DNA of 64,000 bases, taken from contig NZ_SKBP01000002.1 in NCBI RefSeq assembly GCF_004634195.1, positions 248,001 to 312,000 of the forward strand, read 5' to 3'. How positions within the stretch are numbered: the first letter of the stretch is position 1; each line of letters starts with the position of its first letter. Position numbers and translations under genes: made by a program. This document shows positions 35,403-44,372 of this stretch, in pieces. The notes under the pieces are model-generated. The model was not told where the DNA came from. It searched no databases and was given only the letters and a program-made list of their open reading frames with translations. This stretch comes from Flavobacterium salilacus subsp. salilacus (GTDB taxonomy: Bacteria; Bacteroidota; Bacteroidia; Flavobacteriales; Flavobacteriaceae).

Positions 35403-37328
35403 ATGAGATTAACTACCATAGACCTCACAATAATTGCGCTGTACTTTTTAATGATGATAGTAATTGGTATTATCATGAAAAACCGCGCTAAGCGCAGTAA
35501 AGACAGCTACCTTATGGGAGGCAAAAAGCTGCCTTGGTATATGCTTGGGCTTAGTGATGCCAGTGATATGTTCGATATAAGCGGTACCATGCTGTTGGTA
35601 AGCATGGCTTTTTTATATGGTTTTAAAAGTATATGGATACCCTGGATGTGGCCCGTGTTCAACCAGGTATTCCTCATGGTTTTCCTTAGTAAGTGGTTAC
35701 GCCGAAGTAATGCAACCACAGGTGCCGAATGGCTGGGAACACGTTTTGGGCTAAACGATAAAGGCGTAAAGCAAAGCCACGCCATAGTGGTGGTTTTTGC
35801 ACTCATGCTGTGTATAGGCTATATGGCATATGCCTTTGTGGGAGTTGGGGAGTTTTTAGAGATATTCATTCCTTATGAAACCGTAAAAGGAGTAATACCA
35901 TTCCTCGATCAGAATGTAGAACGATTTACGGCAGGCACACAACAATTTGAAGATGCTTTATACAGTGCCAAGCATTTAACAGCACAGTTTTACGGAGTAT
36001 GTATTTGTATTATAGCAACATTTTACAGTATAGTGGGCGGTATGCACGGTATAGTGCTTGCCGATTTTATAAAATATATGATAATGATAGTATGTTCCCT
36101 ATTTGTAGGTACTATTGCCATGACCCATTTAGCAGACTCCGGCTTAATTGTTACTGATATGATGCCTGTAGGATGGGACAACCCATTGTTTGGTTTGGAA
36201 CTGGGGCTGGATTGGAATAATATACTGGAAGATGCCAGCGTAAAATTAAAAAAGGATGGCTATCAGTTATTCTCAGCCGTAGTAGGTATGATGTTCTTTT
36301 CCGGAGTATTAAAAAGCCTTGCAGGTCCTGCGCCTAACTACGACTGTCAAAAAATATTAAGTACTCGATCGCCGGAAGAAGCCAGTAAAATGAGTGGGTT
36401 TATTTCAATCATACTACTGCCTATCCGTTATTTCATGACCATGGGACTGTGTATATTAGGAATACTTTACTTTAAAGACCTTGCCCTTAGTCAAACAGAC
36501 ATAGGCGTAAACTTCGAAAGTATAATGCCTGCGGTTATCAACAAGTACTTACCTGTTGGCTTAGTAGGACTTGTATTAGCAGGATTCTTAGGCGCATTTA
36601 TGAGTAACTTCTCCGGGACGCTTAATGCCGGTCAGGCCTATATAGTAAACGATATATATCTGAAGTTCCTTAAACCGGATGCGGAAAGAAAAGAGATAAT
36701 AACCATGAGCTACCTGTCAGGCGCTTTAATGGTTGTACTTGGTGTTGGGCTTGGTTTGCTCATAAGAGATGTAAATATGATATTCAACATCATCACCGCA
36801 GGGCTGTACGGTGGCTTTGTATGTGCTAATGTATTAAAGTGGTACTGGTGGCGATTTAATGCCAACGGTTTCTTTTGGGGAATGCTTGCCGGTATAATAG
36901 CCAGTGCCATACCCCCTGCCCTTACCGTTACCGGAGTTACAGACTATTTTGAAGGCACACGAATGCTGTACTACTTCCCTGTGTTTATAGTAATACAGTT
37001 TATAGCCTGTGTACTGGGCTCCTATGCTGCGCCTCCCACTAATCAGGAAACACTCATCAGTTTTTATAAAACCGTAAGACCGTGGGGCTTTTGGAAACCC
37101 GTACACGAGGCAGCTTTAGCCGAAGATCCCGGCTTAGAAAAAAACAAAAACTTTGGTATAAATATGTTTAATGTGGGTATGGGCATTACCGGGCAAATAT
37201 TGCTTACCCTGCTACCAATGTACTTTATATTATCAAAATGGACAGGTTTCGGTGTCGTTCTGGCATTGCTTGCCGTAATATTTATTGTAATGAGAAAAAC
37301 TTGGTGGAAACGACTAACGGATTATTAA
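35403..37328 (+). CDS. Sodium:solute symporter (SSS family)
   Basis: A 641-residue inner-membrane transporter with about 14-15 transmembrane helices. The SSS signature is seen: MLGLSDASDMFDISGTM near the N-terminus, FSGVLKSLAGPAPNYDCQKI in the middle, and GLVLAGFLGAFMSNFSGTLN, which contains the conserved Na+-site region. SSS members take up sugars with Na+. Its place between GH26 and GH130 suggests it imports mannobiose or mannosyl-glucose into the cytoplasm for phosphorolysis. The substrate is inferred. Confidence 0.92.
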   Translation: MRLTTIDLTIIALYFLMMIVIGIIMKNRAKRSKDSYLMGGKKLPWYMLGLSDASDMFDISGTMLLVSMAFLYGFKSIWIPWMWPVFNQVFLMVFLSKWLRRSNATTGAEWLGTRFGLNDKGVKQSHAIVVVFALMLCIGYMAYAFVGVGEFLEIFIPYETVKGVIPFLDQNVERFTAGTQQFEDALYSAKHLTAQFYGVCICIIATFYSIVGGMHGIVLADFIKYMIMIVCSLFVGTIAMTHLADSGLIVTDMMPVGWDNPLFGLELGLDWNNILEDASVKLKKDGYQLFSAVVGMMFFSGVLKSLAGPAPNYDCQKILSTRSPEEASKMSGFISIILLPIRYFMTMGLCILGILYFKDLALSQTDIGVNFESIMPAVINKYLPVGLVGLVLAGFLGAFMSNFSGTLNAGQAYIVNDIYLKFLKPDAERKEIITMSYLSGALMVVLGVGLGLLIRDVNMIFNIITAGLYGGFVCANVLKWYWWRFNANGFFWGMLAGIIASAIPPALTVTGVTDYFEGTRMLYYFPVFIVIQFIACVLGSYAAPPTNQETLISFYKTVRPWGFWKPVHEAALAEDPGLEKNKNFGINMFNVGMGITGQILLTLLPMYFILSKWTGFGVVLALLAVIFIVMRKTWWKRLTDY

Positions 37329-37364
37329 CAGAAGAGATTTAAGAATTTTTAATATTATTTAGAG

Positions 37365-38561
37365 ATGGGTAGCGAGATGACATTAGCAAACCTGGTAAGA
37401 ATACCAAATTATGATACTTTGGCAGCAAACCACAGGGAACTGATAGCTAAAAAAAATGAACCGATAGCAGCAACTAACGGTATATATACAAGATATAAAA
37501 ATCCAATAATAACCGCTGCACACACCCCTGTAGAGTGGCGTTATGACCTGAATGTAAAAACCAACCCGTTTGGTATGGAGCGTATAGGTATGAATGCCGC
37601 TTTTAATGCAGGCGCTATAAAGTGGAATGGTAAATATATTATAGCGGTTCGCGTAGAAGGAGTTGACAGAAAATCGTTTTTTGCCATTGCCGAAAGCCCT
37701 AATGGTATAGATAACTTCGAGTTTTGGGAAAAACCATGTGTAATTCCTCAGCTGGAAGAGCCGGACACTAATGTATATGACATGAGGCTTACCCAGCATG
37801 AAGACGGCTGGATATATGGCGTGTTTTGTACTGAGCGTAAAGACCCGCAGGCTCCCGCAGGCGACACCAGTGCTGCCGTAGCTAATGCAGGTATAGTGCG
37901 TACTAAAGATTTGGTTAACTGGGAGCGTTTACCCGATTTAATATCAAACACAGGACAGCAACGCAATGTAGTATTGCACCCTGAATTTGTAAATGGCAAA
38001 TATGCCATGTACACCCGCCCTCAGGATGGTTTTATTGATGTAGGCAGCGGTGGCGGTATTGGGCTTGGTTATATAGATGATATGGCGAACCCGATTGTAG
38101 CTGATGAAAAAATTATTTTTGGTAAAGAATACCATACCATATATGAGCTTAAAAACGGCTTAGGTCCTGCGCCTATAAAAACCGAAAAAGGCTGGTTACA
38201 CCAAGCACATGGCGTACGCAATACCGCAGCAGGATTACGTTATACCATATACCTTTTTATGACCGATTTAGAAGATATTACTAAAGTTACCCACAAACCG
38301 GGGGGGTATTTCCTTGCCCCCGAAAATGAAGAGCGCGTGGGCGATGTATCAAATGTACTGTTTGGTAATGGCTGGATAGCAGATAATGACGGTACAGTAT
38401 ATATTTACTATGCATCATCCGACACCCGCATGCATGTGGCAGTATCTACTGTTGATAAACTGGTAGATTATTGTATCAATACACCCGAAGACACTTTTAC
38501 ATCGGCAGGATCGGTACAAACCATTATAAAGCAGGTAGAAAACAACAAAAAACTAGTATAA
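37365..38561 (+). CDS. GH130 beta-1,4-mannosyl-glucose phosphorylase
   Basis: A 398-residue cytoplasmic five-bladed propeller phosphorylase (no signal peptide). The family blocks ERIGMNAAFNAGAIKWNGKY, the catalytic-acid region NVYDMRLTQHEDGW and the phosphate-binding residues around LHQAHGVRNTAAGLRY are present. The N-terminal extension and AFNAGA block fit the GH130_1 branch, which converts mannosyl-1,4-glucose plus phosphate to mannose-1-phosphate and glucose. The epimerase gene directly downstream would supply that substrate from mannobiose. The stop overlaps the next start (TAATG). An alternative ATG lies 12 bp downstream. Confidence 0.93.
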   Translation: MGSEMTLANLVRIPNYDTLAANHRELIAKKNEPIAATNGIYTRYKNPIITAAHTPVEWRYDLNVKTNPFGMERIGMNAAFNAGAIKWNGKYIIAVRVEGVDRKSFFAIAESPNGIDNFEFWEKPCVIPQLEEPDTNVYDMRLTQHEDGWIYGVFCTERKDPQAPAGDTSAAVANAGIVRTKDLVNWERLPDLISNTGQQRNVVLHPEFVNGKYAMYTRPQDGFIDVGSGGGIGLGYIDDMANPIVADEKIIFGKEYHTIYELKNGLGPAPIKTEKGWLHQAHGVRNTAAGLRYTIYLFMTDLEDITKVTHKPGGYFLAPENEERVGDVSNVLFGNGWIADNDGTVYIYYASSDTRMHVAVSTVDKLVDYCINTPEDTFTSAGSVQTIIKQVENNKKLV

Positions 38562-39733
38562 TGGGTAACCTGAAACCTGATATGTACAGCGAGTTACTTT
38601 CTGTTTTAGACTATTGGAGTAACAATACCGTTGATATGAAAAACGGAGGTTTTATTGGCACTATCGATTATAATGAAATTAAAGATTATTCAGCAGATAA
38701 AGGTTCCGTGTTAAATGCCCGCATACTGTGGGCATTTTCGGCCTCATACCCTATTACTAAAAATGCCAAACATTTTGCCATTGCCGAAAGGGCTTATAAT
38801 TACATACTTGATAATTTTTATGACTCGGAATATGACGGTATTTTTTGGAGTGTAAAGTATGATGGCACACCAAAAGACACTAAAAATCAAATATATGCTT
38901 TAGCATTTGTTATATATGGTTTGGCAGAATATTATAGTATTTCTCAAAATGAAGATGCTTTACAATTAGCCATAAATCTTTACAGGAAAATAGAAGAGCA
39001 TAGCTATGACACTCAATACAAAGGCTATTTTGAAGCCTTTACCCGCGACTGGCAGCCTATTGAAGATTTACGCCTGAGCGAGAAGGATGCTAACGAGAAG
39101 AAAACCATGAATACCCACCTGCATATTGTGGAAGGATATGCCAACCTGTATAAAGTATGGAAAGACGAAGGGTTGAGAAAAAGTATTCAAGAGCTTTTAA
39201 CTACTATTGATGAATACTTTATTGATAGTGAAACAGGACATTTAAGACTGTTTTTTAGCGAAGACTGGGTAGAAAAGAAAGATGTTATTTCCTACGGGCA
39301 CGATATTGAAGCAGCTTGGCTACTATTATGGTGCGCCCAAACTATTACTGATGAATTACTTATAAATAAATATAAAGAACATGCCATCAGCTTAACCAAA
39401 GGTGCGGAAGAGGGATTGGATACAGATGGCGGACTTTGGTATGAACTTGACCTACATACCCATAAAATGATTGCTGAAAAACACTGGTGGCCGCAATCAG
39501 AGTTTTTAATAGGTATGGTAAATGCTTGGCAGCTCACAGGAGATACATCTTACCTGGAGAAAGCAGAAAAGAACTGGAAGTTTATACAAAATTATATTCT
39601 GGATAAAGAAAACGGAGAATGGATTTGGGGAGTAAATAAAGACTACTCAAAAATTGAAAAAGACAAGGCCGGATTTTGGAAATGTCCTTATCATAACTCC
39701 CGTGCCTGTATAGAGTTGATACAACGTATTTAG
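38561..39733 (+). CDS. Cellobiose/mannobiose 2-epimerase (AGE family)
   Basis: A 390-residue cytoplasmic (alpha/alpha)6-barrel enzyme. The start is placed at 38561, where ATG overlaps the GH130 stop as TAATG; the longer frame from 38471 runs inside the GH130 gene. The AGE motifs are visible: TMNTHLHIVEGYANLYK with the conserved His, SYGHDIEAAWLLLWCA with the second His, and EKHWWPQSEFLIGMVNAW. Family members epimerise the reducing-end sugar. Here they would turn mannobiose into mannosyl-glucose for GH130, the known mannan catabolic step in Bacteroidota. Confidence 0.93.
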   Translation: MGNLKPDMYSELLSVLDYWSNNTVDMKNGGFIGTIDYNEIKDYSADKGSVLNARILWAFSASYPITKNAKHFAIAERAYNYILDNFYDSEYDGIFWSVKYDGTPKDTKNQIYALAFVIYGLAEYYSISQNEDALQLAINLYRKIEEHSYDTQYKGYFEAFTRDWQPIEDLRLSEKDANEKKTMNTHLHIVEGYANLYKVWKDEGLRKSIQELLTTIDEYFIDSETGHLRLFFSEDWVEKKDVISYGHDIEAAWLLLWCAQTITDELLINKYKEHAISLTKGAEEGLDTDGGLWYELDLHTHKMIAEKHWWPQSEFLIGMVNAWQLTGDTSYLEKAEKNWKFIQNYILDKENGEWIWGVNKDYSKIEKDKAGFWKCPYHNSRACIELIQRI

Positions 39734-39781
39734 TAGTATCACTTTTCGTATCACTTTCCTTTTTAACTTAAAATTGATATT

Positions 39782-41017
39782 ATGAAAATGAATTTTATTA
39801 AAATAGCCGTAATGGCAGTTATCTTACCTGTTTTAAGTTGTTCAAAAGATGATGGGTATGCCGGTATAACGACTACCGACCCTGTTACTGAAGAACCTAC
39901 AGAGGATGTACTAACCCCCGAAAATGTTCGTAGCTATATGGCAGACCCTAATGCTACCGATGAAACCGTTGCGCTTTTTTACAACCTGAAAAAGCTACAA
40001 AAAACAAAATACCTGATAGGGCAACAAGATGCTTTTGCGGGTTTTTATAATAATACAGGAGGAGAGTCGGATATTAAAAAAGCTACAGGGCATGACCCGG
40101 CACTGTTAGGTTCTGATTTTATGTTTATTACTGACGACCAGAATACCGGAGAACCATCAAACTGGTTTTATCAGCAAGAACAACAAATAACTGCCCATGC
40201 CATAGAAGCCTATGATAAGGGAATGGTAAATATATTCGCTTGGCATATAAGAGAACCTTATGAAGGAGAGCATTTTTACACCTCGGAAATGACAGATTTC
40301 CAGAAACAAAATGCATTTGCCAGTATATTACCCGGTGGCGAAAATCATGACTATTACAAGTCGAAACTGGATAAAGTAGCCGATGTTTTGAACAATCTGA
40401 AAGGCAGCGATAATAAACTAATCCCTGTTATTTTCAGACCGTGGCATGAGTTTGACGGTAGCTGGTTTTGGTGGGGTGCCGATTACTGTACACCACAACA
40501 GTATAAAGAAGCATGGCAATTTACCGTTGAGTACTTGCGAGACACCAAAAATGTACACAACGTGCTATATGCCTTCTCTCCTGATAATTCGTACAGTACC
40601 GATACACAATACCTTAGCCGTTATCCCGGCGATGAGTATATTGATCTTTTAGGGATGGATAACTACGGAGATTTTGCCAATGGTAGTGCTAATGGCGTAA
40701 CAACAGCCAACAATAAACTAAAAATGGTATCTGACCTTGCAAAAGAAAAAGTAAAAATTGCTGCAATGACCGAAACAGGCTACAGGGTTACATCATCTAC
40801 CAGCCCACTGGATGGCTTTTTTGCCAACAATATATATAAAGCTATGACAGATAATAATGTAGAATTGGCTTTTGTAATGTTTTGGAGCAACAACCAGGAA
40901 GGGTATTATGTACCACCCGCCGGACAATCTGACACACAAGATTTTGTAGATTTTGCAAATAAAGCAGAATCAGTATTAGTAAACACAATCCCTGATATGT
41001 ACATCATTTCAGAATAA
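39782..41017 (+). CDS. GH26 beta-mannanase lipoprotein (second)
   Basis: A 411-residue lipoprotein (lipobox LSC near residue 20, followed by SKDDG, an acidic surface-export-like signal). The GH26 acid/base E223 lies in FRPWHEFDGSWFWWG and the nucleophile E331 in AMTETGYR. The N-terminal GQQDAFAG motif parallels GHQDD of the first GH26 protein. The acidic start suggests cell-surface location, so this copy may make the first cuts while the other works in the periplasm. That division is inference. Confidence 0.92.
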   Translation: MKMNFIKIAVMAVILPVLSCSKDDGYAGITTTDPVTEEPTEDVLTPENVRSYMADPNATDETVALFYNLKKLQKTKYLIGQQDAFAGFYNNTGGESDIKKATGHDPALLGSDFMFITDDQNTGEPSNWFYQQEQQITAHAIEAYDKGMVNIFAWHIREPYEGEHFYTSEMTDFQKQNAFASILPGGENHDYYKSKLDKVADVLNNLKGSDNKLIPVIFRPWHEFDGSWFWWGADYCTPQQYKEAWQFTVEYLRDTKNVHNVLYAFSPDNSYSTDTQYLSRYPGDEYIDLLGMDNYGDFANGSANGVTTANNKLKMVSDLAKEKVKIAAMTETGYRVTSSTSPLDGFFANNIYKAMTDNNVELAFVMFWSNNQEGYYVPPAGQSDTQDFVDFANKAESVLVNTIPDMYIISE

Positions 41018-41029
41018 ATATCTACAACT

Positions 41030-42361
41030 ATGAAAAACACTAAACTGCTACTATACTTTGCAGCCTTTCAGCTACTTATTTCTTGTGGGGATAAGAAGAA
41101 GAAAGAAGAAACAACCGAAAATCAAACCGAACAGGCCGCCATAGAAAGAATAACCGTAAAAGGAACACAGTTTTACAAAGGCGACCAACCGTACCATTAT
41201 GTAGGTACAAACTACTGGTATGGCTCTTTATTAGGAGCTAAGGAAGGCGGAAACCGTGAACGCCTTGCCGAAGAACTGGACATGATGAAAGCCAATGGTA
41301 TTGATAACCTTCGGATAATGGTGGGTGCAGAATCAGGGGAACAGGATTATACCGTTACCCCTGCGCTACAACCCAAACAGGGGGAGTATAACAACAATCT
41401 GCTCGATGGGCTTGACTATCTGCTTAATGAAATGCGCAAAAGGGATATGCGTGCTGTGCTTTACCTTACCAATAATTGGGAATGGAGCGGCGGTATGGCG
41501 CAGTACTTAGAGTGGAACGGTAAAGGCAAACTGCCCAACCCTAACATTCCGCCTAACACCTGGCCACAGTTTATGGAATATACCAAGCAGTTTCACAGTT
41601 GCGAACCTTGTATGGAAGCATTTAATAACCATATTAAATTTATATTGGGGCGCTCCAATGCTTATAATAACATAAAATATACAGAGGATAATACCATTAT
41701 GGCATGGCAAGTAGCCAATGAACCAAGAGTATTTACCGCCGATAACGAAGAGAAATTTACCAAATGGCTTACAAATGTAGTAGCACTGATAGATGAACTT
41801 GACCCTAACCACCTGATTTCGACAGGAAGCGAAGGCAAAGCAGGCTCGGCAGATGATATTGCTATTTTTGAGCGCACACACAACAACCCGAAAATAGATT
41901 ACTTAACCATGCATACCTGGCCAAAAAACTGGGGTTGGTATGACCATGCTAATGCGGAACAAACATTACCAAAAGCTATAGACGGAGCAATCAGTTATAT
42001 TAACGAACACATACAAATAGCACAAAAATTCAGTAAACCGATAGTTTTAGAGGAATTTGGTTTGCCCAGAGCAGGAGAAAGTTTAGACAAAACCTCATCT
42101 ACCGCAGATAGGGATACTTTTTATAAAGCAATATTTGAAAGACTGGAGCAAAGCGTAAAAAATAACGAGGCATTTGCTGCGGTTAATTTTTGGGGATTTG
42201 GCGGTACAGGTAAAAATGACCCTAACGATGGCAAGTGGGACAAAGGTGAAGATTATACTACCGACCCTCCTCAGGAACCGCAAGGGCTAAATTCAGTTTT
42301 TGCTTCCGATACTTCAACCCTTACTATAATAAAAGAATACAATCAGAAACTTAATCCGTAA
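41030..42361 (+). CDS. GH5 subfamily 7-like endo-beta-1,4-mannanase lipoprotein
   Basis: A 443-residue lipoprotein (lipobox LISC, Cys20, then a lysine/glutamate-rich linker). The GH5 barrel has the acid/base E231 in WQVANEPR and the nucleophile within EEFG at 341-342 (VLEEFGLPR). The early motif GTNYWYGS and THTWPKNWGW fit the GH5_7 mannanase branch. It is the last gene of the operon. No clear terminator was seen directly after it. Confidence 0.9.
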   Translation: MKNTKLLLYFAAFQLLISCGDKKKKEETTENQTEQAAIERITVKGTQFYKGDQPYHYVGTNYWYGSLLGAKEGGNRERLAEELDMMKANGIDNLRIMVGAESGEQDYTVTPALQPKQGEYNNNLLDGLDYLLNEMRKRDMRAVLYLTNNWEWSGGMAQYLEWNGKGKLPNPNIPPNTWPQFMEYTKQFHSCEPCMEAFNNHIKFILGRSNAYNNIKYTEDNTIMAWQVANEPRVFTADNEEKFTKWLTNVVALIDELDPNHLISTGSEGKAGSADDIAIFERTHNNPKIDYLTMHTWPKNWGWYDHANAEQTLPKAIDGAISYINEHIQIAQKFSKPIVLEEFGLPRAGESLDKTSSTADRDTFYKAIFERLEQSVKNNEAFAAVNFWGFGGTGKNDPNDGKWDKGEDYTTDPPQEPQGLNSVFASDTSTLTIIKEYNQKLNP

Positions 42362-42439
42362 AAGCAGTCTTTACTGTGTATTATTGAATATAGCTGTTAA
42401 TCATGCGTTAAACGCCTGTACATTTCGGTACTATATTAG

Positions 42440-42447
42440 TAACTTTA
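42440..42447 (+). promoter_or_regulatory. Putative -7 element before small gene 42488
   Basis: TAACTTTA, identical to the element before the paralogue at 19116, about 40 bp upstream of the ATG. Confidence 0.5.
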
Positions 42448-42487
42448 TGCTATCGAGATGATTTTTTAATTTAAAAACAATATTACT

Positions 42488-42766
42488 ATGGCTATTGAAA
42501 ATGAGAAGAACAGAGAGAAAAGCACAATAGAGAGTCAGAATGCTTCGGTAGGAAAAAGCAAGCCCGCCGACACATCGCCATCAAACGATCCGGCAATAAT
42601 AAACCCTGAAGAATTGGCTACTTTTCCTAAACAGAAAGAAACTAAAAAACCCAACCTTGAAGAAGAGCGCGACAGTCACTTAGCAAACAAGGTAAGATCA
42701 GAAGAAAGAAGAGGGCGTAATATAACCAATACAGGCACTATGCCGGATGATGACGGGTTTATGTAA
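42488..42766 (+). CDS. Small conserved protein with DPAIINPEELATFPKQ motif
   Basis: A 92-residue, highly charged soluble protein that is a paralogue of the 19116 protein. The shared parts are DPAI(I/V)NP(E/D)ELATFPKQ in the middle and GRNIT-T-...-DGF(M/I) at the C-terminus; the rest is unalike. It lacks the His run of the other copy and is richer in Glu/Lys/Arg. The function is unknown. It has its own promoter-like element and terminator, and it lies just right of the mannan locus, mirroring the other copy on the left. Confidence 0.75.
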   Translation: MAIENEKNREKSTIESQNASVGKSKPADTSPSNDPAIINPEELATFPKQKETKKPNLEEERDSHLANKVRSEERRGRNITNTGTMPDDDGFM

Positions 42767-42786
42767 AAATTATATAAGTACAGGAG

Positions 42787-42811
42787 AAAGGAGCGAAAGC
42801 TCCTTTTTTTG
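42787..42811 (+). terminator. Terminator of small gene 42488
   Basis: Stem AAAGGAGC / GCTCCTTT with GAAA tetraloop and a T-run, 20 bp after the stop. Confidence 0.88.
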
Positions 42812-42834
42812 ATTAATGCTATAATAAATCTTGT

Positions 42835-43926
42835 ATGAAGAAACATAAAAAACGCTGGATTACCATTGGGTCAATAATAGCATTTTTAATCATCGCTAAC
42901 TTTGCCCTCGAACCTGTTGCCTTGCATTATGCCAACAAAGCGTTGAGCAAACTGGAAGGCTATGAGGGCAGCATAAAAAATATCGACATCCACTTATACC
43001 GAGGGGCTTATCGTATAGACTCGTTAGCAATAAACAAAATTGAAAAAGGTAATTCAAAGCCATTTGTTGCTGTAGATGCGATAGATATTTCCATTGAATG
43101 GAAATCCTTATTTAAAGGAGCGATTACAGGCGAATTTTATGTGGAACATCCGGTAATCAATTTTATAAAAAGAGGCGATGAAGTTGATACAGGAGGCGAT
43201 AATGATTTTATACAAACCATAAAAGACCTCTCTCCTACCACCATAAACAGGTTCGAAATAAATAGTGGCGAAATACATTATATTGATTACTCCTCGAGCC
43301 CTAATATAGACATAGCTGCTACAAACATACACGCCCTTGCAACCAACCTTACCAATGTAGATAATAAAGACACGGCACTGCCCTCTGATATTATACTTAC
43401 GGCTAATACCAGCGGTAACGGTCATATAAACAGCAGTATGAAAATTAATGTACTGAAAAAAGTTCCTGATTTTGATTTTAACTTTAAATTGGAAAAAATG
43501 GATCTTACCTATCTTAAAGATTTTACGGATGCCTATGCTAAATTTACTTTTAAAAAAGGAACATTTGATGTTACAACAGAGCTGGCAATGGAAGACCGGG
43601 AATATACAGGCTATGTAAAGCCCGTTCTGGATAATATCAGAATTATAGACCTTACACCCGATACGGAAAGAGAAAAGAAGCGAGGCTTTTTTAAAAAAGT
43701 ATGGGAACTTATAGTAGGCGGAACTGTAGCCGTTGTGAAAAACAAACCAAAAGACAGGCTGGCTACCAGAATACCGCTTAAGGGCAACGTTAAGGGTACA
43801 GAACCCTTTACATGGACACTCATTATTAACGTACTGCGCAACGGATTTATAAAAGCTTTTGATAATAATATTGAAGGTTCTATTGATTTTAATGATGCAA
43901 AAGCAGAAAAAACTTCCGAAAACTAA
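42835..43926 (+). CDS. DUF748 / AsmA-like envelope protein
   Basis: A 363-residue protein with one N-terminal membrane anchor (about 9-27) and a periplasmic beta-rich region. The DUF748 features are KALSKLEGYEGSIKNIDIHLYRGAYRI near the anchor and IDISIEWKSLFKGAITGEFYVEHP. The family is related to AsmA/TamB-type lipid-handling proteins, so a role in envelope lipid transport or maintenance is possible. It is followed directly by the SemiSWEET gene and may be co-transcribed. Confidence 0.78.
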   Translation: MKKHKKRWITIGSIIAFLIIANFALEPVALHYANKALSKLEGYEGSIKNIDIHLYRGAYRIDSLAINKIEKGNSKPFVAVDAIDISIEWKSLFKGAITGEFYVEHPVINFIKRGDEVDTGGDNDFIQTIKDLSPTTINRFEINSGEIHYIDYSSSPNIDIAATNIHALATNLTNVDNKDTALPSDIILTANTSGNGHINSSMKINVLKKVPDFDFNFKLEKMDLTYLKDFTDAYAKFTFKKGTFDVTTELAMEDREYTGYVKPVLDNIRIIDLTPDTEREKKRGFFKKVWELIVGGTVAVVKNKPKDRLATRIPLKGNVKGTEPFTWTLIINVLRNGFIKAFDNNIEGSIDFNDAKAEKTSEN

Positions 43927-43956
43927 ATGCTGCCAATAACAGAAAACCAAACAATT

Positions 43957-44247
43957 ATGAGCTATATAGAAATAGTAGGTATATTGGCTGCAATTTTTAC
44001 AACAGTTGCAAATATTCCGCAAGCTATTAAAGTAATACGCACCCGTTCTACAAAAAGCCTTTCGGCAGTAACCTATTCTTTCCTTTTTATGGGTATGGTA
44101 CTCTGGGTATTATATGGTATTGAGCGCAAGGATATACCCATTATAGTAACCAATTCCATAGCAGGATTACTATGCGGCATCATACTCACCATGAAACTGA
44201 TTGGGCTCTACAATAACCGAAAGGATATAGAAACCTTTTCAAAATAA
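43957..44247 (+). CDS. SemiSWEET sugar transporter (PQ-loop)
   Basis: A 96-residue inner-membrane protein with three predicted transmembrane helices (about 4-24, 35-54, 61-83), the half-size bacterial SWEET form that works as a dimer. The PQ motif is in TVANIPQAIKVIRTRSTKSLS. The start is placed at 43957 (MSYIEIVG); an upstream ATG at 43927 adds ten polar residues. SemiSWEETs move small sugars down gradient. The specific sugar is unknown. Confidence 0.87.
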   Translation: MSYIEIVGILAAIFTTVANIPQAIKVIRTRSTKSLSAVTYSFLFMGMVLWVLYGIERKDIPIIVTNSIAGLLCGIILTMKLIGLYNNRKDIETFSK

Positions 44248-44372
44248 AAATAACAAGCATATTAATAAACCTAACGTTTAAGACATTGCCCCTATTACTT
44301 TTCAGGTTTCAAATAGTTTTACATAAATTTACCCCATTCGCTTTTGGCAATAATAGTTAACCTATAACTTAT

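Noticed and set aside
19116..42766. Mannan locus as an integrative element with att sites
   Set aside because: No integrase, transposase or tRNA lies at either border, and the flanking small genes are diverged paralogues and not exact direct repeats.
43108..44022. 304-codon open frame antisense to the DUF748 gene
   Set aside because: Its Cys/Phe/Tyr-rich composition is that of a shadow frame; the sense gene has a recognisable family and membrane anchor.
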